DNA from: Spirochaetota bacterium | Lineage (GTDB): Bacteria; Spirochaetota; Spirochaetia; Treponematales; UBA12059 | NCBI GenBank assembly: GCA_029547205.1 | Contig: JAKPPT010000068.1 | Coordinates: 105,922 to 169,921, forward strand | Direction of reading: 5' to 3' | DNA length: 64,000 nt | Shown: piece after piece, positions 38,850 through 48,167 of the stretch | Numbering within the stretch: the first letter of the stretch is position 1 | How the letters are laid out: every line of letters starts with the position of its first letter | Notes under the pieces: generated by a model | What the model saw: the letters and a program-made list of their open reading frames with translations, nothing else | Databases searched by the model: none | What the model was told of the DNA's origin: nothing | Translations under genes and position numbers: made by a program

Positions 38850-39797
38850 GTGAATGCAATAAAAAAATACTGGAAAGCATATAAATGGTCAAATATTTTT
38901 GCAATGCTCAGCAATAACAAAAAAAAGCCTGCAGTCTGCAGCGATAGGTTTCAAGGGAAACTTGTAGTACTAACCGGTGCAACATCTGGCATAGGGTACT
39001 ATACTGCAAGAAAATATGCTGAGCATGGTGCACATATTCTTACCATCAATAGAAACAAACAAAAATCCGAAGCACTCTGTGAGGAACTACAGCGTGATTT
39101 TGGTGCTTCGTGCAGCTATATACTTGCCGACTTGAGTACCCTTGACGCAATGCATCATGCTGCAGATGAACTTGCGAAACTCAAAGAACCAATTGCAGTG
39201 CTCATTCACAATGCTGGTGTGTTTTTGAAAAGGAGAACGCTAACCACTGATGGCCTTGAAACAACATTTGCCGTACATTATCTTGCACCATTTGTTATTA
39301 ATTATAAACTTCAGGAAAAATTCATGCGCGATAAAACCGGTCGAATAATTTTTGTAAATTCCGAAGGGCACAGATTTGCTGCCTGGGGACTTCATTTAGA
39401 CGACCTGCAATGGGAACACCATGCATACAGCGGACTCAAAGCTTATGGATCTGCAAAGCTTGCTCAGCTGTTAACCATGCACAAACTTGCAGATATGCTT
39501 AAACACTATGGCATTACCGTTAATGCAATGCATCCCGGAATGGTAAAAAGCAATACAGGTCATGAAAATGATGCTGTATATAAATTTTTTAAGCGCAACA
39601 TGATAGATTCGATATCGCAATCTGCAGAAATTTCTGCGCAAGCACTGTATTACCTTGGTGTTTCATCAGAAGTTGCTGCTGTAACTGATACGTTTTTTAA
39701 CCTTACAACACCAGAAGAACCTGCCCCGCCCGCTCTGGATTTAGATGTTGTTCCTGAACTCTGGGATATCAGCATGCAGTTAGGTAAATTGAAATAA
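38850..39797 (+). CDS. Short-chain dehydrogenase/reductase
   Basis: This 315-residue protein has TGATSGIGYYTARKYAEHG (NAD(P) binding), HNAG, and the active site YGSAK with catalytic Tyr and Lys. It resembles the retinol-dehydrogenase-like branch. It starts with GTG at 38850, 12 bases after the NTF2-like gene. Its TAA directly precedes the ATG of the next gene, so the three genes are one operon. Confidence 0.85.
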   Translation: MNAIKKYWKAYKWSNIFAMLSNNKKKPAVCSDRFQGKLVVLTGATSGIGYYTARKYAEHGAHILTINRNKQKSEALCEELQRDFGASCSYILADLSTLDAMHHAADELAKLKEPIAVLIHNAGVFLKRRTLTTDGLETTFAVHYLAPFVINYKLQEKFMRDKTGRIIFVNSEGHRFAAWGLHLDDLQWEHHAYSGLKAYGSAKLAQLLTMHKLADMLKHYGITVNAMHPGMVKSNTGHENDAVYKFFKRNMIDSISQSAEISAQALYYLGVSSEVAAVTDTFFNLTTPEEPAPPALDLDVVPELWDISMQLGKLK

Positions 39798-40253
39798 ATG
39801 AGACTATGGTCACTCAATCCAGAATTGCTTGATGTAAAAGGCCTTCTTGCTGTGTGGCGGGAAGGTCTTCTTGCAAAACATGTACTTCAGGGAAAGACTA
39901 AAGGGTACACACATCATCCGCAGCTCATACGGTTCAAAAACACGGAGAATCCTCTGACATCCATCAATAGCTATCTATTTTACGTTTACAATGATGCAGT
40001 AAAACGTGGATATAAATTTGATAGCAGTAAAATCGATACCAAACATATACTCGAACATTTTATTCCGGTAACAGAGGGACAGGTGTACTACGAATTTGAA
40101 CATCTCTGCAAAAAGCTTTCGGTACGGGATCCTGAACGTTACAAACAACTCTGTCTCTGTTATCAATTTCAAAAATCGGCAGAAGTGCTCATACATCCAC
40201 TATTCTACAGTATACCTGGCCCAATTGAAGCATGGGAAAAACATATCTCCTAA
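39798..40253 (+). CDS. Pyrimidine dimer DNA glycosylase family protein (PF03013 type)
   Basis: This 151-residue protein begins MRLWSLNPELLDVKGLLAVWREGLLA-like, the signature N-terminus of the bacterial relatives of T4 endonuclease V; then KTKGYTHHPQLIRF follows. E22 lies where the catalytic Glu of T4 endonuclease V would fall. The T4 enzyme cuts DNA at UV-induced pyrimidine dimers. It starts directly at the SDR stop codon. Its last 4 bases overlap tail-to-tail with copA. Confidence 0.85.
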   Translation: MRLWSLNPELLDVKGLLAVWREGLLAKHVLQGKTKGYTHHPQLIRFKNTENPLTSINSYLFYVYNDAVKRGYKFDSSKIDTKHILEHFIPVTEGQVYYEFEHLCKKLSVRDPERYKQLCLCYQFQKSAEVLIHPLFYSIPGPIEAWEKHIS

Positions 40254-42514
40254 TGCTTCATTGGAAATTGCAATTTCCGCAAACGCAGTGAATTTGATAC
40301 AACAGTAATGGAACTTAAAGCCATTGCACTTTCCGCTATTACAGGATGCAATATACCGAGCATTGCAAGTGGAATTGCAACCAGATTGTAGAAAAATGCC
40401 CAAAACAAATTTTGTTTTATTTTTTTAAACATTGCACGAGCTAATGTAATGACCACTATCAAACTTTCAAGTTTGCCCTGTACGAGGGTTATGTCAGCTG
40501 AGCTAATTGCTATATCAGTGCCCGTTCCAATAGCAATACCAACATCAGCTTGCTTTAGTGCGGGTGCGTCATTAATCCCATCACCTACCATAATAACTTT
40601 GTGACCGCTTTCCTGAAGTCTCTTTATTTCAGCAATCTTATCGTGTGGCAAAAGCCCTGCTTTAATGCTATCAATTCCAGCTAATGTTCCTATTTTTTGA
40701 GCACTGGCGGTTGTGTCACCTGAAAGTACCATAGTAGAAAAACCCAATGTTTTAAGTGATTGTACAACATCGTATGTACCAGGTTTAAGGGTATCCTCTA
40801 ATATAAATATACCAATTATAGTCCTGTTTTTTGCGATTCCAACTATTGTGGCTGCCTTAGCATCAATCTCTGACAATTTTTGTTTAAAAGCACTCAGCAA
40901 TACACCATTATTTTCTAGAAATGAAAGACTTCCTGCATAAACAGCTTCACCATTGAGCAGTGCTTCTGCTCCCATCCCAGGTTTTGCAGAAAATTTTTCA
41001 ATTGTATATTTTTTTAACACACTATCAGTATCCGTTTTTGAATGATTTGTATCAACTAGTTTCTTATAAGCATAATCTGTAATTGCGTGAGCAAGTGGAT
41101 GTTCTGAATTCTTTTCAAGCAAATATGCTGTTACAAAAAACTCTTGCTCGTTATCGGTGAGGTACTTTGAAACTATTGGCTTACCGCTTGTCAGTGTTCC
41201 GGTTTTATCAAACACGATAACATCGGCATTTCGTATTTCCTGTATCGCATCGCCTCTTCGAATTAAAATGCCTCGCTGAGCTCCCATACTGATACCAACC
41301 ATAAGTGCTGTTGGAGTTGCAAGTCCAAGAGCGCAGGGACAGGCAATAACCAGTGTTGCAATTGCAGAAAACAGAGCCATAGAAAGCCTGCTGGAACCAG
41401 GCTGAACCCATGGTAATAATTTTTTAAAAGTTTCTAGTATTTGCAAATTTTTCTCGGGCAGCACCATCCAGAATAAAAATGCACCCGCTGATAAAATAAG
41501 AATAACAGGTACAAATATATTCGTAATTTTATCAGCAAACTGCTGAATAGGAATTTTTGATGCCTGTGCCTCCTCAATAAGATGAATGACCTGTGCTATA
41601 AACGTATCATTTCCAGTTTTTTCAATTTTTACTTCAATTGCTCCAACTTGATTTATTGTTCCGCCTATTACTTTACTGCCTTCCAACTTATCAACAGGAA
41701 TTGATTCACCTGTAGCAAGCGATTCATCAACTGCTGTTGTACCTTTTACTATTACACCATCAGAAGGGATAATTTCTCCTGGTTTTACCAAAACCACATC
41801 ACCTGGGACAAGCAGTTTAATTGGAATATCTATTAGTGAACCATCAATTAGTTTATGTGCACTTTTTGCTGACATACTGGCTAGTTTTTTTATTGCATCA
41901 CCAGCTTTTTTTGTGCTATTGAGCTTAATATAATTACCTGTATTGTTAATTGCAATTATCATCGAGCTTATCATAGCAAAATTTTCTATAGGGAATTGTG
42001 CCAAGTGCAAAATTCCTGATACCAACGCTGCAATACTTCCAATCCCGATGAGCGAGTCCATTGTAAAAATCAATGTTTTAAAGGCGAAGAACGTTGCCTT
42101 GAGAACAGGCATACCAGCGAACAATAAAACTAGAGTGCTTCCGATAACGGTAATCAATCCCTCATACTCCATGGGAATAAGCATTACATGAAAAGCGTAC
42201 ATGCTGATCATTGCCACCATGAATGGAAATGCTATACTCCATGATATAATGAGTCTACAACGTTCCTTTTTTAGCGCAGGATCCTCTTCATCCGAACTCT
42301 GGTCATCATCAGGTGATGCCTCATAGCCAGCATCAGCAACAGCCTCAGAAAGTGCTGTAACAGTTACAGATGCATCATGTATAACCCTCGCTTTGCCTGT
42401 AGCAAAATCCACATGAGCCTCCTCGACACCTGGAACTTTTGATAATAAACGCTCAGCAGTTCTTGCACAGTTTACGCAATGCATACCTCGTACTGATAGT
42501 TGTGTAGTTTTCAT
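40250..42514 (-). CDS. copA: Copper-translocating P-type ATPase
   Basis: This 754-residue P1B ATPase has one N-terminal HMA domain (GMHCVNC, C13 and C16), the TGES actuator loop (268-271), the CPC metal site (392-394), DKTGTLT with phospho-Asp D436, SEHPLAHAI, and YN plus MALSS motifs in the last helices. These mark Cu(I) export. It lies 23 bases after csoR on the same strand and is repressed through the operator at 42857-42875. Confidence 0.96.
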   Translation of the reverse strand: MKTTQLSVRGMHCVNCARTAERLLSKVPGVEEAHVDFATGKARVIHDASVTVTALSEAVADAGYEASPDDDQSSDEEDPALKKERCRLIISWSIAFPFMVAMISMYAFHVMLIPMEYEGLITVIGSTLVLLFAGMPVLKATFFAFKTLIFTMDSLIGIGSIAALVSGILHLAQFPIENFAMISSMIIAINNTGNYIKLNSTKKAGDAIKKLASMSAKSAHKLIDGSLIDIPIKLLVPGDVVLVKPGEIIPSDGVIVKGTTAVDESLATGESIPVDKLEGSKVIGGTINQVGAIEVKIEKTGNDTFIAQVIHLIEEAQASKIPIQQFADKITNIFVPVILILSAGAFLFWMVLPEKNLQILETFKKLLPWVQPGSSRLSMALFSAIATLVIACPCALGLATPTALMVGISMGAQRGILIRRGDAIQEIRNADVIVFDKTGTLTSGKPIVSKYLTDNEQEFFVTAYLLEKNSEHPLAHAITDYAYKKLVDTNHSKTDTDSVLKKYTIEKFSAKPGMGAEALLNGEAVYAGSLSFLENNGVLLSAFKQKLSEIDAKAATIVGIAKNRTIIGIFILEDTLKPGTYDVVQSLKTLGFSTMVLSGDTTASAQKIGTLAGIDSIKAGLLPHDKIAEIKRLQESGHKVIMVGDGINDAPALKQADVGIAIGTGTDIAISSADITLVQGKLESLIVVITLARAMFKKIKQNLFWAFFYNLVAIPLAMLGILHPVIAESAMALSSITVVSNSLRLRKLQFPMKH

Positions 42515-42537
42515 GTTTTCTTCCTTTCTGCATGGTT

Positions 42538-42825
42538 TTATCGTACCATGCGACGTATAGTTTCCAGCAGCTCATCAATAACCGCTTCATTTCCTTCCTG
42601 TATTTGTTCAACAACACAAGAAGCAATATGCCCTTCGAGCAATTTTCTCTGTACTGCAGCCAGTGCAGAGCGTATACCTGTTATGAGGTTAAGAACATTA
42701 TCGCAATAAGCATCCTGCTCTATCATCGTTTTAACACCATTTATTTGGCCATTAATACGATTCAACCGATGTATAAGATCTTTTTTAAACGACTCAGAAT
42801 GATGCGCTTTTCTACAGTGTTCCAT
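42538..42825 (-). CDS. csoR: CsoR/FrmR-family copper-sensing repressor
   Basis: This 95-residue all-helical protein has the Cu(I) ligand set C41, H66 and C70 (in DAYCDNV and EGHIASC). CsoR leaves DNA when Cu(I) binds. AAGGAA precedes the ATG. The gene is first in the operon with copA, directly downstream of its own operator. Confidence 0.92.
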   Translation of the reverse strand: MEHCRKAHHSESFKKDLIHRLNRINGQINGVKTMIEQDAYCDNVLNLITGIRSALAAVQRKLLEGHIASCVVEQIQEGNEAVIDELLETIRRMVR

Positions 42826-42856
42826 AATTGTTCCTTTTGAATTTGCTGCTTATCGA

Positions 42857-42875
42857 TATACCCCCATAGGGTATA
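42857..42875 (-). promoter_or_regulatory. CsoR operator
   Basis: TATACCC (42857-42863) and GGGTATA (42869-42875) form an inverted repeat separated by CCATA, matching the classic CsoR site with TACCC and GGGTA halves around a G/C-rich centre. It sits 32 bases before the csoR ATG. Confidence 0.85.
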
Positions 42876-42954
42876 TGAAATATAGTAACTATTCTTAAGA
42901 GTGGCAAGTGTTTAAAAAGATTGATTTTTTAATAAAATTGTTTACACTAGAAAT

Positions 42955-43053
42955 ATGAATATGTTTTCGCAATATACGCGAGATAATAATAATTATGTAT
43001 TGTCACTCTCTTATATAACTCTCAGGCAACTTATCGGAATACTTGGACTATAA
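42955..43053 (+). pseudogene. Possible gene fragment (32-residue frame)
   Basis: The short frame ends LSLSYITLRQLIGILGL and then stops. It resembles the N-terminus of a family of small membrane proteins in which a similar LRK.IGILG segment leads into a first helix. No continuation is seen. It may be a remnant or chance. Confidence 0.3.
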
Positions 43054-43136
43054 AAGGAGAAACACTCCTTAACGACAAATATACTTATAGTAAAACATAA
43101 AACTAAGACTCAACGAAATAGTAAATTGCAATTCAA

Positions 43137-44174
43137 TTATTTGTTCTCCAGGATACTATTTGCTAAAATTGTATTATGGAAATCATAATAGTATGGGTCT
43201 TTTTCTCGTCTGGTTTTTAGATCAATATAGTAAAACAGATTGAACTGGGGAATAAAGAAAAGCATTATAAGAGTAGCGATAGTTATACTAATCTGTAATG
43301 GCAAAAGTTGATTGACTTGTGTCATAAGATATTCTTTTGCTTCAAGCATCGTAATTGTATTAGGATACATTGATGGAATTTCTTTGGCAAGCATTGTATA
43401 AATCCGTGATGAATAGGAAACAATCGAAATGCCACTTAATAAATGTGAAAAAGCCTGTGCAATCAAAAAAACAATAATTGTTATCGGCAGCACAGTAAAA
43501 ACTGTTCTCAACCAATACTTACCGCCTGCAAGCGAACTCGAATACTCATAACTATTAAAGATTCCGCAATCATCAAAAAGTACAGCTTCATTTGCAAACC
43601 AAAACGATACTGAAAGCAATACAATAATAATGGCAGGCAAAATGTTTGCTGTAAAATAGTATATAGTACTTATACTCGTTGCAAACAAATCATTACCGTA
43701 AGCAACAAAATATGCTGCGACCAACTTGCAAAGAAATGGCACAATAATTACAACAAGAATAAAAATGATAGTATGTGATACTAAAGCAATAATTTTTTTT
43801 AACAAGTATTTTATTGAAATAAGTAATGAAGGCTTACTATTATTTTGAACATAAAAATAAAAAATACTTATTACATAAAATGCAAAAATTGCAACAGCAG
43901 CATAACAGCAGATAGAAAAAACCACTGCAGAAGAATAATCTGATAAGAGAGCACCAAACTCTTTCATTGTTACTGGTGTATTATAGAGATTTTCAGATAC
44001 CGAAAAAATAGAAAATTTTGAGAGTATATATGTCCGACTCAATAGCCATGCAAGTGCATTGAGAGGTACAATATAAAACAATGCTACTTTCAATACTGCT
44101 CGCCAGGTACTATACATCGATTGAATCGATAAACCAGCTATCGCAAATACATTTATTTTTTTTCGTATATCCAT
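43137..44174 (-). CDS. Integral membrane protein of unknown function
   Basis: This 345-residue protein has about six hydrophobic helices and short polar loops, with no recognised catalytic motif. The first 40 residues include a positive-charged start (MDIRKKIN). A strong GGAGG lies before the ATG. It does not overlap neighbours, and its nearest partner upstream on the other strand is msrA. Confidence 0.7.
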   Translation of the reverse strand: MDIRKKINVFAIAGLSIQSMYSTWRAVLKVALFYIVPLNALAWLLSRTYILSKFSIFSVSENLYNTPVTMKEFGALLSDYSSAVVFSICCYAAVAIFAFYVISIFYFYVQNNSKPSLLISIKYLLKKIIALVSHTIIFILVVIIVPFLCKLVAAYFVAYGNDLFATSISTIYYFTANILPAIIIVLLSVSFWFANEAVLFDDCGIFNSYEYSSSLAGGKYWLRTVFTVLPITIIVFLIAQAFSHLLSGISIVSYSSRIYTMLAKEIPSMYPNTITMLEAKEYLMTQVNQLLPLQISITIATLIMLFFIPQFNLFYYIDLKTRREKDPYYYDFHNTILANSILENK

Positions 44175-44372
44175 TGTAATCCTCCAAAATCAACATATGC
44201 TAGTACCAGTATCAAAACAATTAATTCAGCACTTATATTCAAAACAATTATATCACATATCAAAAGAAAGTATAATGCTAAAACTTAAATAAACTTCCTG
44301 ATTTCATATAGTACACTAAAGATTATCACCAGCATATATGTCATACAAGTATATTTTTCATTAATATATATT

Positions 44373-44400
44373 TTGATTTATATACAATATTTATTATATT
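44373..44400 (+). promoter_or_regulatory. Likely msrA promoter giving a leaderless transcript
   Basis: TTGATT (44373-44378) and TATATT (44395-44400) are separated by 16 bases. The first ATG at 44407 lies only 6 bases after the -10 box, and no ribosome site precedes it. A transcript starting at the usual distance would begin at or next to that ATG. Confidence 0.5.
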
Positions 44401-44406
44401 AACAGC

Positions 44407-45045
44407 ATGAAAACTAAGTTGGTTTTATATCTTTTAGTATTTATTGCATTAATTACAATTTCAAGTTGCTCTGAAATAAAGAGCAATTCGATAGTGCATG
44501 CTGATTCACTATCGGCTCAAATAACAAAGGAGAGAGCAATGAACTATGAAAATGCACTACTCGGAGGCGGTTGTTTCTGGTGTCTGGAAGCTGTATTTGA
44601 GCACCTACCAGGTGTTATTGATGTTGTTAATGGATATGCTGGCGGAAATCGTGATAACCCAACATATGAAGAAGTTTGTACAGGACTCACCGGTCATGCA
44701 GAAGTAGTAAAAATCACGTTTGATCCAGCAATAGTATCCTATGAAAAATTACTTGAATTATTCTGGAAAATTCATAATCCTACAACTCTTAATAGACAAG
44801 GGGCAGATGTAGGGACACAGTATCGTTCTGTCATTTTTTATTACACTGATGAGCAGAAACGCATTGCTGAAGCTTCAATTGCACATGAGCAGACTAATTA
44901 TGATGATCCCATCGTAACAGAACTACTACCAGCACCGACCTTTTGGCAGGCAGAAGATTACCATCAAGATTATTTTAGAAATCATCCTGAAAATGCTTAC
45001 TGCCAAATTGTCATTGCCCCAAAAATAAAAAAGAGTGGTTTATAA
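44407..45045 (+). CDS. msrA: Peptide methionine sulfoxide reductase A, lipoprotein form
   Basis: This 212-residue protein has a signal peptide with lipobox TISSC (about 17-21), followed by a short linker and the MsrA domain with catalytic C56 in GGGCFWC, VVNGYAGG, and GTQYRS. It repairs oxidised Met residues. A second in-frame ATG at 44539 (M45) lies 6 bases after a perfect AAGGAG and starts just before the catalytic domain, so a cytosolic form is also likely. Bcp follows, making an oxidative-stress pair. Confidence 0.93.
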   Translation: MKTKLVLYLLVFIALITISSCSEIKSNSIVHADSLSAQITKERAMNYENALLGGGCFWCLEAVFEHLPGVIDVVNGYAGGNRDNPTYEEVCTGLTGHAEVVKITFDPAIVSYEKLLELFWKIHNPTTLNRQGADVGTQYRSVIFYYTDEQKRIAEASIAHEQTNYDDPIVTELLPAPTFWQAEDYHQDYFRNHPENAYCQIVIAPKIKKSGL

Positions 45046-45093
45046 TGCATACTGCGTGGTTATCAAATTTTATATTCAAGGTAGGAGGCTATT

Positions 45094-45549
45094 ATGTTGA
45101 ATATTGGAGAAAAAGCTCCGGAATTTTCCCTGCCGGATTCTGATGGGAATATAGTTACCTTATCGCAATTTAAGGGAAAAACAGTAATTCTGTACTTTTA
45201 TCCTAAAGATGATACACCAGGCTGCACGAAAGAAGCCTGTAGCTTCCGTGACAATTATGACCGATTTCTTGAAAAAGGTGCAGTGGTTATCGGTATCAGC
45301 AAAGACAAACCTGCCTCACATGCAAAATTTAGAGCAAAATATCAGCTTCCATTCTATCTCTTATCTGATGAGTCAACGGATATACTACAAGCATATGGTG
45401 CCTGGGATAAAAAATCTCTTTACGGAAAAAGTTTTTTCGGAATTATACGGTCAACCTATGTTATCGGTCCTGATGGCAGGATAGTAAAATTTTATCCAAA
45501 AGTAAAACCAGAAGGGCATGCAGAAGAAATACTATCACTATTGTCATAG
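45094..45549 (+). CDS. bcp: Thiol peroxidase, BCP/PrxQ type
   Basis: This 151-residue peroxiredoxin has the active-site motif DDTPGCTKEACSFRD, with C44 (peroxidatic) and C49 (resolving). It reduces peroxides with thioredoxin. GGAGG precedes the ATG. Confidence 0.95.
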   Translation: MLNIGEKAPEFSLPDSDGNIVTLSQFKGKTVILYFYPKDDTPGCTKEACSFRDNYDRFLEKGAVVIGISKDKPASHAKFRAKYQLPFYLLSDESTDILQAYGAWDKKSLYGKSFFGIIRSTYVIGPDGRIVKFYPKVKPEGHAEEILSLLS

Positions 45550-45581
45550 GAGCGTATTGTTACCTACTACCGGGCGCACGC

Positions 45582-45610
45582 AAAAAAAAGACCGCTCAGC
45601 GAGCGGTCTT
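45582..45610 (-). terminator. Rho-independent terminator of tRNA-Phe
   Basis: A perfect 10-bp stem (45588-45597 with 45601-45610) with loop AGC is followed on the minus strand by a T run (A run at 45582-45589). It lies directly after the tRNA 3' end. Confidence 0.85.
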
Positions 45611-45612
45611 GC

Positions 45613-45685
<73 letters not shown>

Positions 45686-45767
45686 AAGTGAGAGTATTTA
45701 TAGCAAATGAGTATAAAAAGGTCAAGACCTGGATAATTACAAGTTTATACAAACCATTCTATAATTT

Positions 45768-46538
45768 TCAATAATTTAGATACTTTTCGAGGATTTTTTT
45801 ATATTCATCGGAATTGCGAACTGAAAAAATGGCTTTATTGATTAACTCCATTACAATTGGAGGGACAGCTTTTGAAGCAATAATATAGCGGTCTGGTCCC
45901 GCTTTTGCATCCTTTAACTTGATTATTTTTGTTTTTTCTCTGGAATTCTGACTCATGCCGCGAAGATAGACAGCTTCTTCGATACTTAAGAACATATAAT
46001 CAACTCTGCCAGCAGCTACCATAGCAAGCAAGGCTTCTTGTGTCCCTGAAACAACTTCCTGTTTAGGTTTATATGTCTGTATCGCAGTATCAATATCCAT
46101 ACCATAGGAAAATCCACTAATTACACCAAGCTTATACTGAGACATAACCAGGGTATTAATAGTAACAGAATCTTGCAGAGATACTTTTGAGGCATTTATT
46201 ATAGCAACCATGGGACCATCTGTATAAATAGGGCGCGAATATTGTGCCCATTCTTCTCGTTCATGTTTATAGTACCATCCAACAGCTAGTGCAAATTGTC
46301 CATCTCGAAACAACTGCTCAACTCGGCTGGAGGGTACTTCTTTCCATTGATAGCGTAAACCCGATTTTTTTAATATTAAATCCACAATTTCGCAGATAAA
46401 TCCGCTTGGGACAGAACTTTCTGAGTACATATAGAGCGGAGGTCTATGGAAATAGTAAACGGTGAGTTCCTGCGGGTGTTCTTGTGAAAAAAGAGCAAGT
46501 ACAGTAAAAAGCAAAAATACTGCAATCAAACGTTTCAA
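45768..46538 (-). CDS. Periplasmic solute-binding protein, family 3 (amino-acid type)
   Basis: This 256-residue protein starts with TTG at 46538, preceded by AGGAG at 8 bases; the longer frame would put about 24 polar residues before the signal peptide (KRLIAVFLLFTVLALFSQ). It matches SBP_bac_3: YFHRPPLYM, GFICEIVDLILKKSGL, LGVISGFSYG. No ABC permease or ATPase adjoins it, so it could be a solitary receptor. Confidence 0.83.
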   Translation of the reverse strand: MKRLIAVFLLFTVLALFSQEHPQELTVYYFHRPPLYMYSESSVPSGFICEIVDLILKKSGLRYQWKEVPSSRVEQLFRDGQFALAVGWYYKHEREEWAQYSRPIYTDGPMVAIINASKVSLQDSVTINTLVMSQYKLGVISGFSYGMDIDTAIQTYKPKQEVVSGTQEALLAMVAAGRVDYMFLSIEEAVYLRGMSQNSREKTKIIKLKDAKAGPDRYIIASKAVPPIVMELINKAIFSVRNSDEYKKILEKYLNY

Positions 46539-46709
46539 AATATACACTCCTGTTACTAGAGCTGTATGGATATTAATATTCTTACTGACACACTTATTAG
46601 TATAGTACAACTACCAGCACAAAGCAATTAACAGTAAGCTACTATGCAAGTTAGCTATAGAATCTTGCTGAAAATCGCTTAGTTACAGTAACCTCGCATT
46701 GGCTAAATC

Positions 46710-47390
46710 TCAGCTAGTTTTTCCAAATAGCAATTGATATGCAAGTTGCGACCAGGTTTCAAAATAATCCAGTGTGAGTTTTTGTGCAGGAACCCAACGC
46801 CATTGCTCAAGCTCTGCATCGACATCTACAATCTTACTGGCAGAAACCACAAGGCCAATAACCAGTCCAACATGCACTGAACCTACAGCAGAAAGTTCTT
46901 CATTAATGAGCCCATGCATTACGATGTGCGGTATACGCTGTTCAATTCTCCTATCAGTATCATCTAAAACAAGTTTTTGGAACAAGGCAGGAAGCATATC
47001 ATGTAGTGATGGCAGTTCTTCACGTAGCTCTCTCATTGCACCTGAAATAATTATAGAAAAGAGGTCTGTCCCCGTATCTTTTTCAGTCCCCGTATCTTTT
47101 TCATTGATATGCCCACCTATGCCAAGAGAACTAAAACCATGGAGGCGAGTTTCGGAACCTTTTCTATCGTATACAAAAAAATCCCCATGCTCATTTTGCA
47201 CAACGCAATAGGGAATTATCTGTTTGAATGTGCTATCGTGCTCTGCTATATGTCGATCAATAAAACAATAGGGCATAGAACTAAAAATCTTAATAGCCTC
47301 AACAGTACTCAAAGGAATTATACCCGTCTTAAGGTTCACAGCTTGTTCAAGGTCTTTGCGGGCAATACATAAAATTTTTTCATGTTTCAT
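46710..47390 (-). CDS. NUDIX-like hydrolase with an in-frame repeat insertion
   Basis: This protein of about 226 residues is started at 47390 (AAGGA upstream). It has a NUDIX-like GGHINEKD... then AMRELREELP, so the Nudix box is present but interrupted. The insertion EKDTGTEKDTGTD is encoded by an 18-bp tandem duplication joined to the dispersed repeat (47063-47103). The insertion separates GG from RELREE by more than the usual 23 residues, so activity may be changed. The N-terminal half (ARKDLEQAV) is unknown. Confidence 0.7.
   Translation of the reverse strand: MKHEKILCIARKDLEQAVNLKTGIIPLSTVEAIKIFSSMPYCFIDRHIAEHDSTFKQIIPYCVVQNEHGDFFVYDRKGSETRLHGFSSLGIGGHINEKDTGTEKDTGTDLFSIIISGAMRELREELPSLHDMLPALFQKLVLDDTDRRIEQRIPHIVMHGLINEELSAVGSVHVGLVIGLVVSASKIVDVDAELEQWRWVPAQKLTLDYFETWSQLAYQLLFGKTS
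47063..47073 (+). repeat. Dispersed GGTCTGTCCCC repeat inside NUDIX gene
   Basis: An exact core copy lies at the start of a tandem duplication in the NUDIX gene. The flank reads AAGAGGTCTGTCCCCGTATC. Confidence 0.75.
47068..47103 (+). repeat. 18-bp tandem duplication within NUDIX gene
   Basis: Two exact copies of GTCCCCGTATCTTTTTCA (47068-47085 and 47086-47103). On the coding strand this gives EKDTGT twice, keeping the frame. Confidence 0.9.
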
Positions 47391-47489
47391 GTTGTACATC
47401 CTTATACTACATGAGATTATTTGTCTAGCTATGTATAATTACTCTCAATACTCTTGTTTTTTCTCCAATATGCCATTATTCTAGCCAAT

Positions 47490-48167
47490 ATGCTTACGCT
47501 TCTGTATACCCATGATGATTTTCTCATCGTTAATAAGCCACCAGGCCTTGCAGTTCAAGGGGGGAAGCGTATACAGACATCGCTTATCGATGAAATTGAA
47601 CGAGATTTTCATTGCAAAACATGGCTCGTTCACAGATTAGACCAGGAAACTTCTAGTTGTATGCTGGTTGCACGTTCTCCACGAGCTGCTTCAACGCTCT
47701 CAAAATTGATTGTTTCTGACACTGTCCAAAAAACATACGCGGTACTTACTACAGGTCAATTCCCCGAAACATGCCGAGTACTTGATTTACCACTCATAAT
47801 AGAAGGAAAATCTGTATCAGCCCGAACCATCATTAACAAAGTAATAAGGATTGGATCATATAGTTTTCTTGCATGCACACTCAAAACAGGCCGTATGCAC
47901 CAGATCCGCAGACAGTGTGCAATGAGCGGTTTCCCCGTAGTCGGCGATGACAAATATGGAAATTTTGAAGCAAACAGAAATTTTGCAAAAACATATGGCG
48001 TAAAAGCATTATTTTTACATTCATGGATACTTTCTCTTGCCAAGCCATATGCAGTAAAGGTATCTGCACCATTGCCAGAGCACTTTACCCGCTTTTTTAG
48101 CCTGTCTGATGAATCCTTACTTAATGAGTTAGCTGATTATGAGCAAAAGGACTGTCCCCATGAGTGA
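47490..48167 (+). CDS. RluA-family pseudouridine synthase (first paralogue)
   Basis: This protein of about 225 residues starts at the ATG at 47490 (MLTLLYTHDDFLIVNKPPG); an earlier ATG at 47454 would add a hydrophobic stretch. WLVHRLDQETSS holds the catalytic Asp, and KTGRMHQIRRQ is the RluA signature. It makes pseudouridine in rRNA or tRNA. No S4 domain is seen. It overlaps the next gene by 8 bases. Confidence 0.88.
   Translation: MLTLLYTHDDFLIVNKPPGLAVQGGKRIQTSLIDEIERDFHCKTWLVHRLDQETSSCMLVARSPRAASTLSKLIVSDTVQKTYAVLTTGQFPETCRVLDLPLIIEGKSVSARTIINKVIRIGSYSFLACTLKTGRMHQIRRQCAMSGFPVVGDDKYGNFEANRNFAKTYGVKALFLHSWILSLAKPYAVKVSAPLPEHFTRFFSLSDESLLNELADYEQKDCPHE

Noticed and set aside
43054-43070. 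AAGGAG/CTCCTT hairpin as a terminator
   Set aside because: No T run follows on either strand and no gene ends there.
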